Shown here piece by piece: positions 1 to 6,680 of a stretch of 14,782 bases of DNA; position 1 is the stretch's first letter; every line of letters begins with the position of its first letter. The DNA comes from JABDOU01 sp041609995 (GTDB lineage: Bacteria; Actinomycetota; Acidimicrobiia; Spongiisociales; SHLN01). Both the position numbers and the translations under genes were made by a program. The stretch is from contig JBFIPU010000068.1 in the NCBI GenBank assembly GCA_041609995.1, forward strand, positions 1 through 14,782, given 5' to 3'. The notes under the pieces were generated by a model. It searched no databases and was not told where the DNA came from. It saw nothing but the letters and a program-made list of their open reading frames with translations.

Positions 1-1
1 G

Positions 2-499
2 AGCCGGCCGGCTCCGACGGTAGGCGTCGTCTTTGCCAACAGCGACCTCCCGGCCGGTATCCCGCTTTCTGAGCTGGATCTCACGATCCGGCAACTGTCG
101 AGCGGACAAGGCATGGTCGTCGAGGCCGACCTACCGGCCGTCGGCGAGTGGCTGTTGGCCGAACCGATAGCAAAGAACGAGCCTCTCGTTCCCTCCCAAC
201 TGCGGGCACCAGAACGCACCGACCATCCGGACCTGCTCGCTCTCTCCGTCGACCCTGCCCACGCGGTCCTCGGCCGCCTGTCGGCCGGCGACCTGGTTGA
301 CATCTACGTGACATGGGACGCCGACAACGCCACAGAGCGGTTGGCCGAGGCGGTGCACGTCGTGGAGGCCCGCACCGATGACGATGGATTCGGGGACGCC
401 GAGGTCCAAATGCTGTTGGCGGTCGACGGGGACCTGGCGGAGTTGCTCACCGGAGCCGTGCACACAGGCGCCCTCGACATCGTCAAGAGGGCGCAATGA
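2..499 (+). CDS. CpaB/RcpC-like SAF-domain pilus assembly protein (5' partial)
   Basis: The reading frame is open from the left edge, so the N-terminus (expected membrane anchor or signal) is missing; 165 residues are visible. The first ~65 residues have the SAF-domain pattern of CpaB/RcpC: 'FANSDLPAGIPLSELDL' followed by a conserved-looking segment ending in 'EPIAKNEPLVPSQL'. A second beta-rich part contains 'LSAGDLVDIYVTW', like the RcpC/CpaB C-terminal half. In Tad systems this family sits in the periplasm or cell wall and helps pilus assembly. Its stop overlaps the start of the TadZ-like gene by ATGA (496-499), and the tad genes that follow make the assignment fairly secure. The exact orthology (CpaB or another SAF protein) is inferred from context. 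Confidence 0.8.
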   Translation, partial: SRPAPTVGVVFANSDLPAGIPLSELDLTIRQLSSGQGMVVEADLPAVGEWLLAEPIAKNEPLVPSQLRAPERTDHPDLLALSVDPAHAVLGRLSAGDLVDIYVTWDADNATERLAEAVHVVEARTDDDGFGDAEVQMLLAVDGDLAELLTGAVHTGALDIVKRAQ

Positions 500-1527
500 C
501 ACCCAAGGTCGCCACCATCCTCAGCGCCCGGGAGTGGGAGCCCGATCTCGTAGCCGCCGCACAATCGTCCGCCAGAGTGAGGCTGGTCGGTCGCATCTAT
601 CGACCCGACGAAATCGCGTCGATGGATCTGGATGTCGTCGTCGTGGGCGCCGAAACCAGCTGGGTCAGCCCGGCTCGCATCCGTGCCTGGCGCCGGGCCG
701 GCATCCGGGTCGTCGGCGTCTACCCCCATGGCGATCATCCTGCCCGGAAACTGCTGCGCGACAGCGGAGCAGACGAGATTCTCGCCGACAACACACCTCC
801 TGAGGTGATCCTGCGTCATATCAGGGCGATGCCGACGATCCGGCCTCAGCCAGGCGGCCAGGGGAAGCTCGTCGTCATCGGAGGGGCGCGGGGAGCGCCG
901 GGCCGTACCGAGATTGCGGTTTCGTTGGCCGCCGCCTGGGGTTCGGACTCGCGGCTGCTGCTGGTCGACCTCGACCAGGATGCCCCCGCAATCGCCATCC
1001 GATTGGGATTGGCGCCGCGGCCTGATATCGTCGACCTGGTAGACGCGCCCAGGACAACCGGACGGATCGAGTCTGCCGACTGGCCAACCTTCGGCCCAAT
1101 CACGGTGGTTCCAGGATCTCATCGCTCCAACAGCGAGCGCCTTTCTGTCGGCCGGCTGGACGAGTTCCTCGACGTTGCGCTCACGTCGTTCGAGGTGGTC
1201 GTCGTCGATACCCCTCCCCAAATCGGCGAAATGGAACCCATCTTCAAGCGGGCCCACCATGCGGTTCTGGTATCGGAGGCGTCTGTCTCCGGGCTGGTGC
1301 GGGCCGCCCGCATGGTGGCGGATTGGGCCGGCCCTCCGCCCGCTCTCGTCCTCAATCGCCATACCGGTCCAGCGGACGAAAGCATCCGCGCCGCTCGCAA
1401 GTGGACCGGACTGGACCCGGCCGCGGTCGTGAAAGAACACCCGCGGATCCGGGCCTCAGCTCGGAATGCCCGGCCCCCCGACCGCATCCTCGTCAAGTCG
1501 CTCGACGGTCTGGCGGTGCCGCGATGA
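496..1527 (+). CDS. TadZ/CpaE-like pilus localisation ATPase
   Basis: This is a 343-residue protein with two parts. Residues 1-115 look like a degenerate response-receiver fold: alternating strands and helices with 'DVVVVGAE' at 46-53. Residues 120-340 are a MinD/ParA-type P-loop domain. The Walker A region (129-138, GGARGAPGRT) is atypical: the usual GKT lysine is an arginine. 'LLLVDLDQD' follows at 154-162, and a Walker B-like 'VVVVDTPP' at 234-241. TadZ/CpaE proteins mark the cell site where the Tad pilus machine assembles and often have altered P-loops. The ATG start overlaps the upstream stop (ATGA), and the end overlaps tadA in the same way. Whether it hydrolyses ATP cannot be told from sequence. 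Confidence 0.85.
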   Translation: MTPKVATILSAREWEPDLVAAAQSSARVRLVGRIYRPDEIASMDLDVVVVGAETSWVSPARIRAWRRAGIRVVGVYPHGDHPARKLLRDSGADEILADNTPPEVILRHIRAMPTIRPQPGGQGKLVVIGGARGAPGRTEIAVSLAAAWGSDSRLLLVDLDQDAPAIAIRLGLAPRPDIVDLVDAPRTTGRIESADWPTFGPITVVPGSHRSNSERLSVGRLDEFLDVALTSFEVVVVDTPPQIGEMEPIFKRAHHAVLVSEASVSGLVRAARMVADWAGPPPALVLNRHTGPADESIRAARKWTGLDPAAVVKEHPRIRASARNARPPDRILVKSLDGLAVPR

Positions 1528-2537
1528 CCCGACTCGGGTTTCTGCAGCCCCTCATCGAAGATGACACCGTGGAGGAGATCATCGTGCTGGGGGGCAAGCG
1601 CACATTCGTGGTGCGGGATGGCCGCAAACACCTGCTGGCCGATGTCGCCGACATCGCAACGGTACGGCGCATTGCCGAGCAGTTGCTGGCCGGAACCGGT
1701 CGTCGACTCGATCTGGCCAACCCGATCGTTTCGGCCCAGCTCGATGACGGGAGCCGCGTGCACATCACCGGGCCCCCGGTCACCCACGAGGATCGACTCA
1801 ATATCCAGATCCGCAAGTTCGTGCTGACCGCCGACCGAATGGAGGGCCTCGTCGAGCGGGGCTCGATCAGCCCGCTGGCGTCCCAGTTGCTGGCGGCAGC
1901 CATTCGAGCCGACAAGACCATTCTCATTGCGGGAGCTCCGGGAGCAGGCAAGACGACGCTCGTCAACTGTCTCTTGAACGAAGTCCCCACCGATCGTCGC
2001 GTGGTGACGGCAGAAGAGGTTTTCGAGATCCAGGCCGAGCTACCGGACATGACGCAGATGCAAACTCGTGAAGCCGGGCTCGATGGAGGTGGTGCGATCA
2101 CCCTCCGAGATCTGGTGAGAGAAGCTCTGCGACAGCGCCCGGACCGCATCGTCATCGGGGAGGTGAGGGGTCCGGAAGCGCTCGACATGCTCATGGCGCT
2201 CAATGCCGGGTGTTCGGGTCTTGCCACCGTGCATGCCAATTCTTGCCGTGACGCCCTCGAAAAGATCGTTTCGTACTCCGTCCTGGCGGGAGAAAACATC
2301 TCGATCCCGTTCGTCCGCTCGACTGCATCATCGGTAATCGATCTGGTCGTCCACCTGCAGAGGAGCGCAGACGGTCGCAGGGTCAGCGAGATCGTCTCGG
2401 TGGCGCCGCAAATGGACGAAAGCCTCTTCACCGTGCAGAAGCTGTTCGAGCACGACCAGGAAACACTGCGTTGGACGGGTCAGCGCCCCCGGGACGATCA
2501 TGACTACCTGGCTGCCGGAATGCGTTGGCCCAGATGA
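1524..2537 (+). CDS. tadA: TadA/CpaF family secretion ATPase
   Basis: This is a 337-residue type II/IV secretion ATPase that powers Flp pilus extension. Visible motifs are Walker A GAPGAGKTT (137-145), an acidic box around 'TAEEVFEIQ' (162-170), Walker B 'RIVIGEVRG' (208-216) and the His box 'GLATVHANS' (232-240). The CpaF arginine-rich region 'LNIQIRKF' precedes the P-loop. An in-frame ATG exists upstream at 1323, but it lies inside tadZ in another frame. ATG 1524 overlaps the tadZ stop by ATGA and places the protein correctly against the family, so I chose it. The N-terminal extension seen in many CpaF proteins is short here. It acts as a hexamer on the cytoplasmic face, with the TadB/TadC platform encoded next. 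Confidence 0.95.
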   Translation: MTRLGFLQPLIEDDTVEEIIVLGGKRTFVVRDGRKHLLADVADIATVRRIAEQLLAGTGRRLDLANPIVSAQLDDGSRVHITGPPVTHEDRLNIQIRKFVLTADRMEGLVERGSISPLASQLLAAAIRADKTILIAGAPGAGKTTLVNCLLNEVPTDRRVVTAEEVFEIQAELPDMTQMQTREAGLDGGGAITLRDLVREALRQRPDRIVIGEVRGPEALDMLMALNAGCSGLATVHANSCRDALEKIVSYSVLAGENISIPFVRSTASSVIDLVVHLQRSADGRRVSEIVSVAPQMDESLFTVQKLFEHDQETLRWTGQRPRDDHDYLAAGMRWPR

Positions 2538-3343
2538 GAGGTCTGGCGGTTCTCATGGCTGCTTCGGCCGCCTGGCTGCTGGTCGGTGCGTCAGCAACCG
2601 TCCCCCGCTCGACAGGAGCCGCACGAATCCCCAGGCCCCTCATCATCGGGATGGCGACGCTGGCGGGCGGGGGCGCTTGGCTCACCACCCATCTTCTCAC
2701 GGCAGTCCCCGGCATCGCAGCAGCCGCAGCTGCACTCGCCACAACAGCACCAGTTGCGATCGAGGCCCGAGGCCGGCGGCGACAGCGGCAGGAGCTGATC
2801 GACGGCTGGCCCGATTTCCTGGCCCGGGTCAGAGGGTTTCTGGCCGGCGGCCAATCGCTCCCGGAGGCGTTCGCCGCTGCCGGAGATCAGGCGGGCGGCG
2901 TCCTTGCCAGATTGAGTCGCGACGTATCGACCCGAACCGCTCATGGAACGACGTTCGCCGACTCGCTCGAACAATTGCGAGCCGAGTTGGCCGACCCGAC
3001 CACAGATCGGGTGGTGATGCTGCTCGCCGTTGCGCACCACAGTGGCGGAACCAGGGTCTCGGAGGTACTGGCTACGGCTGGTCGATCGATCGCTGATGAG
3101 GTCCGTCTCCGAAAGGCACACGAGTCCGCCCTCACCCAACAACGGCTGACAGCGCTGGTCGCACTGCTCGCCCCCTGGGTCCTGTTGATCTCGACGGTGG
3201 CCACCAACGAGGCCGCAGCCCTCGCGTACCGCACGGCAACTGGGCAGAAGATCGTGGTGGCAGGTCTGGTGGCAACCGGAGCGGGATACCTGGCGGCCCG
3301 TTCGGCGGCTCGGCTGAGCCGGCCCCGGAGGATCTACCGATGA
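2534..3343 (+). CDS. tadB: TadB-like type II secretion F-domain protein
   Basis: This 269-residue membrane protein has hydrophobic segments near residues 4-20, 38-75, about 208-227 and about 240-258. Between them is a cytosolic T2SSF-type helical domain beginning 'RQELIDGWPDFLARVRGFL' with 'GQSLPEAFAAAG', the usual pattern of inner-membrane pilus platform proteins. TadB and TadC together form the platform that couples the TadA ATPase to pilin polymerisation. The ATG at 2534 overlaps the tadA stop by ATGA; a TTG three codons earlier is possible but unlikely. Its order directly after tadA and before a second F-domain protein supports calling it TadB. Confidence 0.9.
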   Translation: MRGLAVLMAASAAWLLVGASATVPRSTGAARIPRPLIIGMATLAGGGAWLTTHLLTAVPGIAAAAAALATTAPVAIEARGRRRQRQELIDGWPDFLARVRGFLAGGQSLPEAFAAAGDQAGGVLARLSRDVSTRTAHGTTFADSLEQLRAELADPTTDRVVMLLAVAHHSGGTRVSEVLATAGRSIADEVRLRKAHESALTQQRLTALVALLAPWVLLISTVATNEAAALAYRTATGQKIVVAGLVATGAGYLAARSAARLSRPRRIYR

Positions 3344-4161
3344 TGCAGTGGCTGATTCCGGTGCTGGCGGCAGGATCGGTGCTGCTGTGGCTGCTCCCCC
3401 GGCGGGTGGCAGGCGTGGGCGATCGGGTCGGTGGCTACCTCGAAGGCGGCACACCCGACCCGCCGATCGCAGCTGCCCCATCCAATGATGCCCGGCTGGT
3501 GCGCGCCGGACTGAGCTGGACCCCCACCGAGCTCCGGGTCCGGCGCGTGGGTGCCGCGGTGGCCGGCTCGATTGTCGGCCTGCTGATCGCCCGGGGTGAT
3601 GTATTTGTCACCGGGACCCAACGATCGGCTCCCGGGCTGGCGTTGACCGGCGGATTTGCCGGACTCCTGTTCATCAGCATCTGGATCACCCGGCGGGAAG
3701 AGCGGCGGCGCCGGGCGCTGATGGAGGAGCTTCCCCTTCTCGCCGACGTACTGACGCTGCAGATCCTCGCCGGTGAATCGGTGATACCGGCGATCGAGCA
3801 TCTGGCTGCCAATGGGGAAGGGGTGGGGGTCGGTGAGCTCCAGCGCACCCTCGACCGATACCGGGAGGGACACTCCCTCACAGAGAGCCTGGTGAGAACG
3901 GCCGGCGAAACGGCGCAACCGGAGGCGCGTCGCCTGTATGAGTTGCTGGCAGCCGGTCATCACACCGGAGGGCGGCTGGCAGCAGATCTGTCTGAGCTCA
4001 GCCGGGACTATCGATCCAAGATCGAACGGGAGCTGGTCGCCGAGAGCGGTACGCGGGCGGTCACCGTCTACGCGCCGATCCTGGCACTGATGATTCCCGT
4101 CACCCTCGTGTTTCTGGTCTATCCGGCCCTGGCCGGTCTTCGATCCTTGGCAGGACAATGA
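3340..4161 (+). CDS. tadC: TadC-like type II secretion F-domain protein
   Basis: This 273-residue protein is the second platform component. It has an N-terminal membrane segment (2-20), two hydrophobic stretches around 70-112, and a cytosolic F-domain with 'EELPLLADVLTLQILAGES' and 'YELLAAGHHTGGRLAADL'. A C-terminal helix ('YAPILALMIPVTLVFLVYPAL') ends near the terminus. The start ATG overlaps the tadB stop; a second ATG follows immediately, so the true start could be 3343. Its own stop overlaps an ATG at 4158 that leads into a shadow frame over the pilin gene. The product should sit in the cytoplasmic membrane with TadB. Confidence 0.9.
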   Translation: MMQWLIPVLAAGSVLLWLLPRRVAGVGDRVGGYLEGGTPDPPIAAAPSNDARLVRAGLSWTPTELRVRRVGAAVAGSIVGLLIARGDVFVTGTQRSAPGLALTGGFAGLLFISIWITRREERRRRALMEELPLLADVLTLQILAGESVIPAIEHLAANGEGVGVGELQRTLDRYREGHSLTESLVRTAGETAQPEARRLYELLAAGHHTGGRLAADLSELSRDYRSKIERELVAESGTRAVTVYAPILALMIPVTLVFLVYPALAGLRSLAGQ

Positions 4162-4170
4162 GAAAGGAGA
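4161..4170 (+). promoter_or_regulatory. Ribosome binding site of the Flp pilin gene
   Basis: The purine run AGAAAGGAGA contains an AAGGAG core six bases before ATG 4177. It is one of the few clear Shine-Dalgarno sites in the operon, where most genes start by stop/start overlap. It fixes the pilin start and fits the need to make pilin in excess. Confidence 0.75.
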
Positions 4171-4176
4171 ACGTGG

Positions 4177-4338
4177 ATGTTGAGATTTCGCGACGATGGG
4201 GGCGTCACCACAGTCGAGTGGGTGGGGATGGCCCTTCTGGTGGTACTGGTCATCGCTTTCCTCGCGCCCGAGGTGCGGTCGACCGTGGGCGACATCTGGG
4301 CAAACGTCACCGGCGAATTGGCCGGCGTGGGCGGCTAG
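4177..4338 (+). CDS. flp: Flp-type prepilin (major pilin candidate)
   Basis: This is a 53-residue prepilin. A short charged leader (MLRFRDDGG) is followed by a type IV class III processing site: cleavage after Gly9 would leave VTTVE at the new N-terminus, with glutamate at +5. A single hydrophobic helix (about residues 15-30) then leads to a short polar tail. Length and layout match Flp pilins, which are cleaved by a TadV-type peptidase and polymerised by TadA/B/C. No peptidase gene is in the window. The gene has a strong ribosome binding site and sits 15 bp after the tadC stop. The larger ATG 4158 frame crossing the same DNA does not resemble a protein in this stretch. Confidence 0.88.
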   Translation: MLRFRDDGGVTTVEWVGMALLVVLVIAFLAPEVRSTVGDIWANVTGELAGVGG

Positions 4339-4691
4339 CCGACGAGGGCTCGGCCATCATCGACGGCGTCGTGGCGCTCTCGCTCGCTTTTGTGATGCTG
4401 GTGGCGGTGGTCCAGGCCTCCTTTGCGCTGGTGATCAGAAGCGAGTCCAAGGCAATGGTCGACCAGGCGGCCCGATCGCTCGCCCGGGAGCACCCGGACC
4501 CGCAGGAGATCATGGTCGAACTTCGGCAGGCTCTGAGAGCCGTCTCGGGCGACGCGAGCCCCGATGTCGGTTTCGTGATGGGACCCTCCGCCTCTGTGAC
4601 GGCTCGCTTCGAGTGGACGCCGCCTGGACCGGGATGGGGATCGGTCCCGATCACGATCAAATCGAACGCGGTCAGGGTCGTACGGCCATGA
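4317..4691 (+). CDS. TadE-like minor pilin (start uncertain)
   Basis: The convincing coding part begins near 4338 with 'ADEG' followed by SAIID and a hydrophobic helix (VVALSLAFVMLVAVVQASFA), then a soluble domain of about 95 residues. This is the TadE/TadF pseudopilin layout: a basic leader, Gly before the cleavage site, and an acidic residue at +5 (Asp, not the usual Glu). No ATG, GTG or TTG lies in frame between the start of flp's last third and the helix. Candidates are ATT 4317 or CTG 4296 (short basic leaders), GTG 4218 or ATG 4158 (adding residues read out of frame through flp), or GTG 4371 (losing the leader). I list ATT 4317 as the best-fitting leader only. The end overlaps the next gene by ATGA. 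Confidence 0.65.
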   Translation: MGRRGRLADEGSAIIDGVVALSLAFVMLVAVVQASFALVIRSESKAMVDQAARSLAREHPDPQEIMVELRQALRAVSGDASPDVGFVMGPSASVTARFEWTPPGPGWGSVPITIKSNAVRVVRP

Positions 4692-5062
4692 TGCGCGACC
4701 ACGGACTGGGCTCGATAGAGATCCTGATACTGGGCTCGCTGGTGTTGGTGTTGAGTCTGCCCGTGATCCGAACAGTCCTGGTGTATCAGGACGCCAACGA
4801 CCGGGTGGTCGAGGCGGCGTTTTCGGCTGCCCAGGCCGCCGGTCGAACCGGCAGTGACGAGGAGGCCGAGGCCTTGGCGCTCTCCATCGTGTGCGGCGAC
4901 GAACCGTGCGATGCTCGCTGCGAGGTGACCGTGGGGGGTGTACGCGTCTCGGCCTACGTGCACCGGGTGATCGACGTGCCGCTGATGGGACCGGTCACGA
5001 TCACCTCGGTGGCCCAGGCCCAGTTGTCACAGTTCCGGAGTGGCCATCGTGGAGCGGCTTGA
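4688..5062 (+). CDS. TadE/TadF-like minor pilin
   Basis: This 124-residue protein has a short leader ending in Gly6, then LGSIE with glutamate at +5, then a hydrophobic helix (ILILGSLVLVLSLPVIRTVL). That is the class III prepilin signature, followed by a soluble domain with three cysteines (69, 74, 78) that could form a disulfide outside the cell. ATG 4688 overlaps the preceding stop (ATGA), and ATG 4691 follows directly. Its last 23 bp overlap the next gene. It is probably a minor pilin or pseudopilin of the Tad machine; which Tad letter it matches cannot be decided by eye. Confidence 0.7.
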   Translation: MMRDHGLGSIEILILGSLVLVLSLPVIRTVLVYQDANDRVVEAAFSAAQAAGRTGSDEEAEALALSIVCGDEPCDARCEVTVGGVRVSAYVHRVIDVPLMGPVTITSVAQAQLSQFRSGHRGAA

Positions 5063-5459
5063 AGTAAGTCCGGATGCCGGCAGCACATTTCCGGCAGTCG
5101 TCGTGCTGGTCATCGGAGCGGTTTTGACCGTCTCGCTGGCCATCGAGGTGGGGCGCTTCACGGCCGCTGTTCGGCACACGGGCTACGCGGCCGATCTGGC
5201 GGCGGAGGCGGCCGGCTCCGGAGTGGATGAGAGTTTGCTGCTCGCCACCGGAGAGATCGCACTCGACGCGGGCCTGGCTGCATCGTTGGCCCGGGAAATT
5301 TCACGAGACCTGCTGAAGCCCTACGGGCATGACATCGCGATCACGATGGAGGACGGGGGCGTGTGTGTGGAGGTCTCCCGCAGGTACCGGCCGTCGCTGT
5401 TACCGTTGCCGGCCGTCCCCATCGCCGCCGACGCCTGTGCTGCTCCGGCATCCGGCTGA
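5040..5459 (+). CDS. TadG/TadE-like pilus-associated membrane protein
   Basis: This 139-residue protein has one N-terminal hydrophobic helix (residues 18-37) after 'SPDAGSTFPA', the same Gly-then-helix layout as the two pilin-like genes before it. Proline, not glutamate, is at +5, so cleavage by a prepilin peptidase is doubtful. The rest is an Ala-rich helix ('AADLAAEAAGSGVDESLL') and a beta-rich tail with two cysteines. The GTG start at 5040 lies inside the upstream gene; GTG 5049 is an alternative. It closes the operon and is likely a minor subunit or anchor, by position more than by sequence. Confidence 0.65.
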   Translation: MAIVERLEVSPDAGSTFPAVVVLVIGAVLTVSLAIEVGRFTAAVRHTGYAADLAAEAAGSGVDESLLLATGEIALDAGLAASLAREISRDLLKPYGHDIAITMEDGGVCVEVSRRYRPSLLPLPAVPIAADACAAPASG

Positions 5460-5462
5460 GCG

Positions 5463-5834
5463 TCAAGCAGCCAGCGCGGCCTCGTTGGCCCGACAAAACC
5501 GGCACCCACACTCGATGACCTCGAACGTGATTCCTACCTCGGCGAGATTGGCCTCTGCTTCAAGAAACCCTGCTGCAAGAAAACCAGCTTCCAGCGAACC
5601 CGGCTCCGTGCCGATCGCCCCACTCGACGAAGCCACGGAAGGGCTGCGTGTCGACGGCCTCGACGCATGAGCGTCCGTCATTGTCGGAGGCGACATCCGG
5701 TCGGCGTCATGGTCCCTGGTGTCGGGCCCAAGCCGGTGAGGGACCGCATGGTCGGCCATTGCCTGCGTACAGTGAAAACGGGTGACTGCTGTCTTCTTCA
5801 TCATGAGGACAACGGTACGGCGTGGGTGTGACAA
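5463..5834 (-). CDS. Hypothetical protein with Cys-rich C-terminus (uncertain)
   Basis: I do not recognise this ORF. From a TTG start it reads 123 residues; ATG codons 10-11 codons in ('MMKKTAVTRF') are more natural starts. The middle is low-complexity (Ser/Pro/Arg). The last 45 residues look more protein-like: a duplicated helix stretch ('LEAGFLAAGFLEAEANLAE') followed by a strand and CGCRFC (Cys109, 111, 114), possibly a metal site. Its stop lies 3 bp from the tad operon's stop, so the two would converge. No Shine-Dalgarno is visible, and third-position GC looks lower than in neighbours. It may be real, a short form, or chance. Confidence 0.35.
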   Translation of the reverse strand: MSHPRRTVVLMMKKTAVTRFHCTQAMADHAVPHRLGPDTRDHDADRMSPPTMTDAHASRPSTRSPSVASSSGAIGTEPGSLEAGFLAAGFLEAEANLAEVGITFEVIECGCRFCRANEAALAA

Positions 5835-5915
5835 GAATCGCCGTCGTCCCGGAGACTTCCCCGCAGACCTCCGTGAGACATCCCTGAGACAAGGCCCAAC
5901 TGCTAGGTTCGCCTG

Positions 5916-6677
5916 ATGGAGTTATTTGATCTTTCCGGACGCACGGCAGTCGTCACGGGTGGCAATCGCGGGATTGGCCTGGGTATGGCCCGCGGCCTGG
6001 CCAAAGCCGGTGCCTCGGTCGCGATCTGGAGCCGCGATGAGGAGCAAAACGCCCGAGCCGTCGCCGAGCTCGAAGCCCTGGGGGCTGCTTCCGTCGGATT
6101 GCCGGTGGATGTCGGCGAACGGGAGGCGGTGGAGGCGGCCCTAACCGAAACCGAGCAGGCGCTGGGCGAGGTCACCATCCTCTTCGCCAACGCCGGCACC
6201 ACCGCCAATGTCGATTACGTCGAGATGGACGACGATGAGTGGAGCAGGCTGATGGCCATCAATGTCGATGGCGTCCACCACTGCACGCAGGTGGTGATTT
6301 CCCGCCTGGTGGCGAGCGAGCGGCCCGGTTCGATCGTGATCACAGCCAGCCTGGCCGCCCACCTCGGGATGCCGTGGGCCCCCCATTACGCAGCCAGCAA
6401 AGGAGCAGTCCTGCAGCTCGCCCGATCGCTGGCGGTCCGCTACGGCCGCCGGGGCATCCGCGTCAACGTGGTGTCACCCGGCTGGGTCGAAACCGACATG
6501 ACGGAACAAGTCAAGGCCGATGACCGGGCCAACACGTTCTTCATGACCCGCACCCCGGTGCGGCGGTGGGGTCAACCGGAGGACTTCGAATCCATCGCCG
6601 TGTTTCTGGCATCCGACGGTGCTTCCTTCGTCACCGGCGCCGAGTTTCTCATCGACGGCGGCTTCTCTGCCTCTTAG
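5916..6677 (+). CDS. SDR family NAD(P)-dependent oxidoreductase
   Basis: This is a 253-residue classical short-chain dehydrogenase. It has the cofactor motif TGGNRGIG (14-21), NAG (92-94), Asn116, and catalytic Ser145, Tyr158 and Lys162 with the usual Y-x3-K spacing. It ends in the common 'FLIDGGFSAS' tail. An Arg after the second strand ('WSRDEE', 38-43) leans towards NADP. The substrate is unknown; the sequence resembles the FabG/gluconate-5-dehydrogenase-like group, a general label. The ATG at 5916 has no Shine-Dalgarno, and a TAGGTT motif about 7 bases upstream would suit a leaderless transcript. The glycosyltransferase gene begins 3 bp after the stop, so the two are probably cotranscribed. 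Confidence 0.92.
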   Translation: MELFDLSGRTAVVTGGNRGIGLGMARGLAKAGASVAIWSRDEEQNARAVAELEALGAASVGLPVDVGEREAVEAALTETEQALGEVTILFANAGTTANVDYVEMDDDEWSRLMAINVDGVHHCTQVVISRLVASERPGSIVITASLAAHLGMPWAPHYAASKGAVLQLARSLAVRYGRRGIRVNVVSPGWVETDMTEQVKADDRANTFFMTRTPVRRWGQPEDFESIAVFLASDGASFVTGAEFLIDGGFSAS

Positions 6678-6680
6678 GCC

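Noticed and set aside
304..1440. 378-residue open frame on the minus strand
   Set aside because: It is antisense to the cpaB-like and tadZ-like genes, with an Arg/Gly/Asp-rich composition and no motifs.
1493..2431. 312-residue open frame on the minus strand
   Set aside because: It is antisense to tadA, which has all its catalytic motifs. The frame is Ser/Arg-rich without domains.
4196..4687. Long upstream extension of the second TadE-like gene
   Set aside because: The extension reads through flp and the first TadE-like gene out of frame (Trp/Gly/Arg-rich); the ATG at 4688 with an ATGA overlap is the sensible start.
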